Positions 20,012 to 22,579 of a stretch of DNA of 22,579 nt are shown in pieces. Within the stretch, counting starts at the first letter, position 1, and each line of letters opens with the position of its first letter. The notes below the pieces were generated by a model. That model ran no database searches, was not told where the DNA came from, and saw nothing but the letters and a program-made list of their open reading frames with translations. The position numbers were made by a program, and so were the translations under genes. Source of the stretch: a virus. Location of the stretch: the IMG/VR virus record IMGVR_UViG_3300044547_000415, positions 1 through 22,579 of that record; one strand, written 5' to 3'.

Positions 20012-20317
20012 TCACACCTTCACTAGATATTTTAGAGATGCAACAATCTTATCAAGTTCTGCTGCAGTTGTGTAATAGATATTTTTCTTTGCTGTATTTC
20101 CTTTTTCTACGTTAGTCATCCACCTGGCTTGCAAAGCTAGTTTTGCTGCAATTGCTTGCATACGAACAATTTCTACAGATGCAACGGCAAGGGGAATGTC
20201 TGGCTTTAGAATTAGCTTGGTTATAAACTCTAGTGCTTTAGTAAGTTCTTCATCTTCCATGAACTCTGCAATATTATATAAATCATTAATCTCTTGTAGC
20301 GTACTCTTATCCGTCAC
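20012..20317 (-). CDS. Helical hypothetical protein
   Basis: A 101-residue, mostly helical protein from GTG 20317, which overlaps the upstream gene by 11 bases. The middle (VEIVRMQAIAAKLALQARWM) is a long amphipathic helix; the C-terminus is TTAAELDKIVASLKYLV. It stands directly before the Cas4-like gene (one base between). A DNA-binding or scaffold partner of the recombination enzymes is possible. Not recognised. Confidence 0.75.
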   Translation of the reverse strand: MTDKSTLQEINDLYNIAEFMEDEELTKALEFITKLILKPDIPLAVASVEIVRMQAIAAKLALQARWMTNVEKGNTAKKNIYYTTAAELDKIVASLKYLVKV

Positions 20318-20612
20318 TTTTCTCTCTTATCTCTCGTAGTTCTTCGAATTCATTCCACTCAATTATAGCAAGTCTTGTCTTGTGTGTGTCTCCAAGAACA
20401 ATCATGAGGACTGGTGACTTTTCTGGATCTGTCTTTAATGTGTCTGTACATATCTTTGCCCATACATCACGATTTATAGAAAATGATTTAGAGTATTCCT
20501 TTACATCAACTATGTACCTGTCAAGGCTTCCGTCAGCTTTTTGTATCTTTCCCCTACCAGAGTTCTTGTGTGGGGTCGCACCTATTCTTCTAAGTTCAGC
20601 ACGCTCGCTCAT
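20307..20612 (-). CDS. Putative PD-(D/E)XK-type nuclease
   Basis: A 101-residue protein. An early Glu (ERAELRRIGA), GRGKIQKADGSLDRYIVDVK and EYSKSFSINRDVWAKI, then PVLMIVLGD and RLAIIEW, resemble the short archaeal-Hjc-like or Holliday-junction-resolvase-like phage nucleases. The usual E-x-K would be D-V-K here. If active it is a second junction- or end-processing enzyme near RuvC. The match is by motif layout only. ATG 20612 joins the zinc-ribbon gene as TAATG. Confidence 0.7.
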   Translation of the reverse strand: MSERAELRRIGATPHKNSGRGKIQKADGSLDRYIVDVKEYSKSFSINRDVWAKICTDTLKTDPEKSPVLMIVLGDTHKTRLAIIEWNEFEELREIREKSDG

Positions 20613-20755
20613 TAGTAACCCCTGTCTCTTTTTATGTTGACGGTAGAGACAGTATCACAGTCTTTACACTTCCATGTAATATCAAGAACGGCTGGGTAGA
20701 ATCTTGCTGTTGATATTTTTTGCTGACAACTTTGACAAGAAAATTCTCCATGCAT
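20612..20755 (-). CDS. 47-residue zinc ribbon after RecA
   Basis: I start at ATG 20755, 10 bases after the RecA stop; the longer start at 20821 would overlap RecA by 56 bases. C7-x2-C10 (FSCQSC) and C30-x2-C33 (WKCKDC) frame a beta hairpin (ARFYPAVLDIT), a complete minimal zinc ribbon. The tail NIKRDRGY is basic. It is the linker gene between RecA and the putative nuclease and may bind DNA. Confidence 0.65.
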   Translation of the reverse strand: MHGEFSCQSCQQKISTARFYPAVLDITWKCKDCDTVSTVNIKRDRGY

Positions 20756-20765
20756 CACTTCATAC

Positions 20766-21773
20766 TTAGAGTAGCTTGACAAGTTCTTCTGCTTTCTCTG
20801 GGTTCTCCCTAAGCCACTCAATCACCTTTGCACGCCCCTGGAACCTCTCTCCAAGGACGGTATACCATGCTCCACCCTTTTCAACCTTACCAAGTTGCTC
20901 TGCAACGTCTAGGACTTCTGCAATATTGTCCACGCCAATATTATCGCCGTCAAAGTAGAAATCATACTGACCGCTGATAAAAGCGGGTCCAGTCTTATTG
21001 AAGTCCACATTCCATGTAACACTTCTTCCAATTTTCTTTTCAATTAATTTATCTCCTGTTGCTATCTTGTCTTTGATTGCTTGGTTTTCTGATTCACTAG
21101 ACCAAAGTTTTACAATGGTGCTAGAGAAAAACTTAACAGCGTGACCACCAGTTGGAGCGTGGCTGACATACATAGCCCCAATTTGATTTCTTTGTTGAGA
21201 TATAAGAATCAAAAGGGTTTGCTTTGTCTGGTTGTTTGCATAGTTAAGCATCTTCACGGCATTAGTCATGTCTCGTGCTTCTGCACCAATTTGCTTTGTG
21301 TTCTCAAGTTGCTTTAGTTCTGAGCTATCCTTTTCAAAGTAGATTGCTGGAAGAAGGGCAGAGATAGAATCTACAACAATTATGTCTGCTCCTGCTGACA
21401 TAAGCTGTGTAGCAACATCTACCATATCATTGACAGTTCTGGCCTGAGAGTAGATTAATTTCTCTGGATCTGCCCCCAGCTTCTTTGCCCAGTCTGGATC
21501 AAACGATTGTTCTGCATCTATCCAAGCACAGATCTTTCCTTCTTTCTGAGCCTCACCAATCATCTGTAAACAAAAGGATGATTTTCCTGCTGACTTGTTT
21601 CCCCAGATAAGTATTTGACGACCATATGCAAGACCACCTTTTAGTGCATTGTTTAGTCCAATGCTTGGAGTCTTTTGCTTATGTACTTCAATTCCTGATG
21701 CTGATGTAATTTTCTTTCTAAGCTTTGGATCTAACTGAGAAAGAACTGATTCCATATTAATAGTATCTGACAT
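20766..21773 (-). CDS. recA: RecA recombinase
   Basis: A 335-residue RecA-family ATPase. Walker A GNKSAGKS is at 58-65, catalytic E88 is in WIDAEQSFD, and Walker B IIVVDS is at 131-136. LISQQRNQIGAMYVSHAPTGG corresponds to the RecA L2 region, and the C-terminal domain (LGERFQGRAKVIEWLRENPE) is the short bacterial type. It forms filaments on single-stranded DNA and pairs homologous strands. A phage copy frees replication and repair from the host RecA. ATG 21773 overlaps the MazG-like stop as TAATG. Confidence 0.95.
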   Translation of the reverse strand: MSDTINMESVLSQLDPKLRKKITSASGIEVHKQKTPSIGLNNALKGGLAYGRQILIWGNKSAGKSSFCLQMIGEAQKEGKICAWIDAEQSFDPDWAKKLGADPEKLIYSQARTVNDMVDVATQLMSAGADIIVVDSISALLPAIYFEKDSSELKQLENTKQIGAEARDMTNAVKMLNYANNQTKQTLLILISQQRNQIGAMYVSHAPTGGHAVKFFSSTIVKLWSSESENQAIKDKIATGDKLIEKKIGRSVTWNVDFNKTGPAFISGQYDFYFDGDNIGVDNIAEVLDVAEQLGKVEKGGAWYTVLGERFQGRAKVIEWLRENPEKAEELVKLL

Positions 21774-22099
21774 TATGCCAGTACCCCATGCATTCTTTCT
21801 CTTTCTGTATTATATTTTACTTTTTCAACTAAAGACTCTTCGATGGATTTGTTAGTATAACCATCACGAACAAGTCCAGCCCATAAATCTAGGGTACGAA
21901 TTATAATGTCTGACAACTCTTTGACTACACTATCGCCACCCTCCTCTTTACGCATTGCTTCTAAGACCTCTGTGGCCTCTGAATGAATCATTGCAATCTG
22001 CTTCATATAAAAGATCAGACCGTTATTTGCTTCCCAGAAGCCTTTGTCAATAGCATTGCTATGAATCTCAAATGCTAACTCATCTATACCGTATGTCAT
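21773..22099 (-). CDS. MazG-like nucleotide pyrophosphohydrolase
   Basis: A 108-residue all-helical protein. E41-ATE-44 and E61-LSD-64 (SEATEVLEAMR and KELSDIIIRTLDL) are the ExxE/ExxD metal ligands of the MazG/all-alpha NTP-PPase family. One motif set and the short length mark a single-domain phage form. It would hydrolyse dNTPs or ppGpp-like nucleotides; the target is not readable. ATG 22099 overlaps the polymerase stop as ATGA. Confidence 0.85.
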   Translation of the reverse strand: MTYGIDELAFEIHSNAIDKGFWEANNGLIFYMKQIAMIHSEATEVLEAMRKEEGGDSVVKELSDIIIRTLDLWAGLVRDGYTNKSIEESLVEKVKYNTERERMHGVLA

Positions 22100-22579
22100 T
22101 TACTTATCTCCTTTACTGTTATCGTTCCATCTTTAAGTTCGTTCATTAAAAGCTTTTGAATACTTCCTGGTTCGCATTTCATGTAGGCTTCAGCAAACAT
22201 AGTCGGAAAGACAACGACAGGAATTAGATTACGATCATAATCTGCAAGAACCATATGAGCCATTCTCTTTCCTGCTTTTGTTACTCTAGGGTTAAAAGAT
22301 AGCACAAAATACTCATTTTGTCCATATGGCAAGGTCTTGTAGTTTAAGAACTTTGTCAATGGTGACTTTACTTTATCAGCATCTTCTACCTGTAAAAAAT
22401 CTGCTATTCGATTACTTGCTGAAAGAATTATGTATGTCTTTCCTACTTCTATCTTGCTATCTTCTTCATCAAAGATTCCTACCATACCCGTCTTGTCCAT
22501 AAACTCTACACGACACCACCCCTTGCCACGCTTTATCTTTTTAGCCATTCCCATAACAATATGACTCTTGGACTCATCA
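22096..22579 (-). CDS. DNA polymerase III alpha-like C-terminal OB domain, 5' end beyond the window
   Basis: The frame is open to the right edge (DESKSHIVMGMAKK...), so ATG 22554 is probably internal and the gene begins outside. The visible 160 residues hold one beta-rich part (GWCRVEFMDKTGMVGIFDEE) and a second with MAHMVLADYDRNLIPVVVFPTMFAEAY, the strand order of the OB domain at the end of DnaE-type polymerases. The palm with the catalytic aspartates would lie outside. A separate short OB protein starting at 22554 is the main alternative. Confidence 0.7.
   Translation of the reverse strand, partial: DESKSHIVMGMAKKIKRGKGWCRVEFMDKTGMVGIFDEEDSKIEVGKTYIILSASNRIADFLQVEDADKVKSPLTKFLNYKTLPYGQNEYFVLSFNPRVTKAGKRMAHMVLADYDRNLIPVVVFPTMFAEAYMKCEPGSIQKLLMNELKDGTITVKEISK

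Noticed and set aside
1-22579. tRNA genes
   Set aside because: No stretch with T-arm GTTCRANYC and matching acceptor stems was noticed on either strand. Reading by eye can miss one; tRNAscan-SE would settle it.

Overview
The window is a compact, AT-rich phage segment. Every gene I can support lies on the minus strand, and most neighbours overlap by 1-30 bases (ATGA, TAATG, GTGA and TTGA junctions). A WhiB-like Fe-S protein, a Cas4-like nuclease beside a RuvC-like resolvase, a MazG-like enzyme, a phage terminase pair and many Cys-rich small proteins point to a tailed phage of an Actinobacterium. The low GC suggests a low-GC aquatic actinobacterial host rather than Streptomyces or Mycobacterium; that host guess is inference. 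No tRNA, CRISPR array, integrase or insertion sequence was seen.

In transcription order (right to left), 22579-17774 is replication, recombination and nucleotide metabolism: the OB-fold tail of what looks like a DNA polymerase III alpha subunit (cut by the window edge), MazG-like pyrophosphohydrolase, RecA, a zinc ribbon, a putative PD-(D/E)XK nuclease, a Cas4-like Fe-S nuclease, another zinc-ribbon protein, a RuvC-like resolvase, a small HTH protein and a DUF1599/Nmad1-like protein. From 17796 to 12492 come a small basic protein, the terminase small and large subunits, a GMP reductase/IMP dehydrogenase family enzyme, a small protein with its own apparently leaderless promoter, and two proteins with domains usually seen in phage head modules (one has a four-Cys cluster, an Asp/Met/Asn repeat and an HVA1/Tudor-like domain). 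From 12451 to 9400 are two related single-pass membrane proteins, a SLOG-like protein, a dCMP-deaminase-like enzyme, a small membrane protein, WhiB, SSB and a 58-residue gene, closed by a GAAA-loop hairpin.

From 9332 to 4492 is a translationally coupled seven-gene cassette: an acidic protein, a GT2-like glycosyltransferase, a HAD-nucleotidyltransferase fusion, two methyltransferases, a glycerophosphodiesterase-like enzyme and a second DxD glycosyltransferase. It looks like a sugar- or polyol-phosphate modification pathway. An endonuclease VII family gene follows directly.

From about 4060 to the left edge the layout changes: many very small genes with separate sigma70-like promoters (TTGAC-, 17-18 bp spacer, TAnnnT). 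In this stretch four promoters place the start codon 6-7 bases after the -10 box, so their transcripts should be leaderless; a fifth such case is at 14205. This region also holds a pyrimidine-dimer glycosylase family gene whose family N-terminus can only be reached from an ATT start, an HNH nuclease, micro-ORFs of 19, 21, 26, 38 and 48 codons, and a 50-bp concentric dyad over a candidate promoter and ribosome-binding site. The leaderless micro-gene region, the ATT start and the glycan cassette are the most unusual parts.
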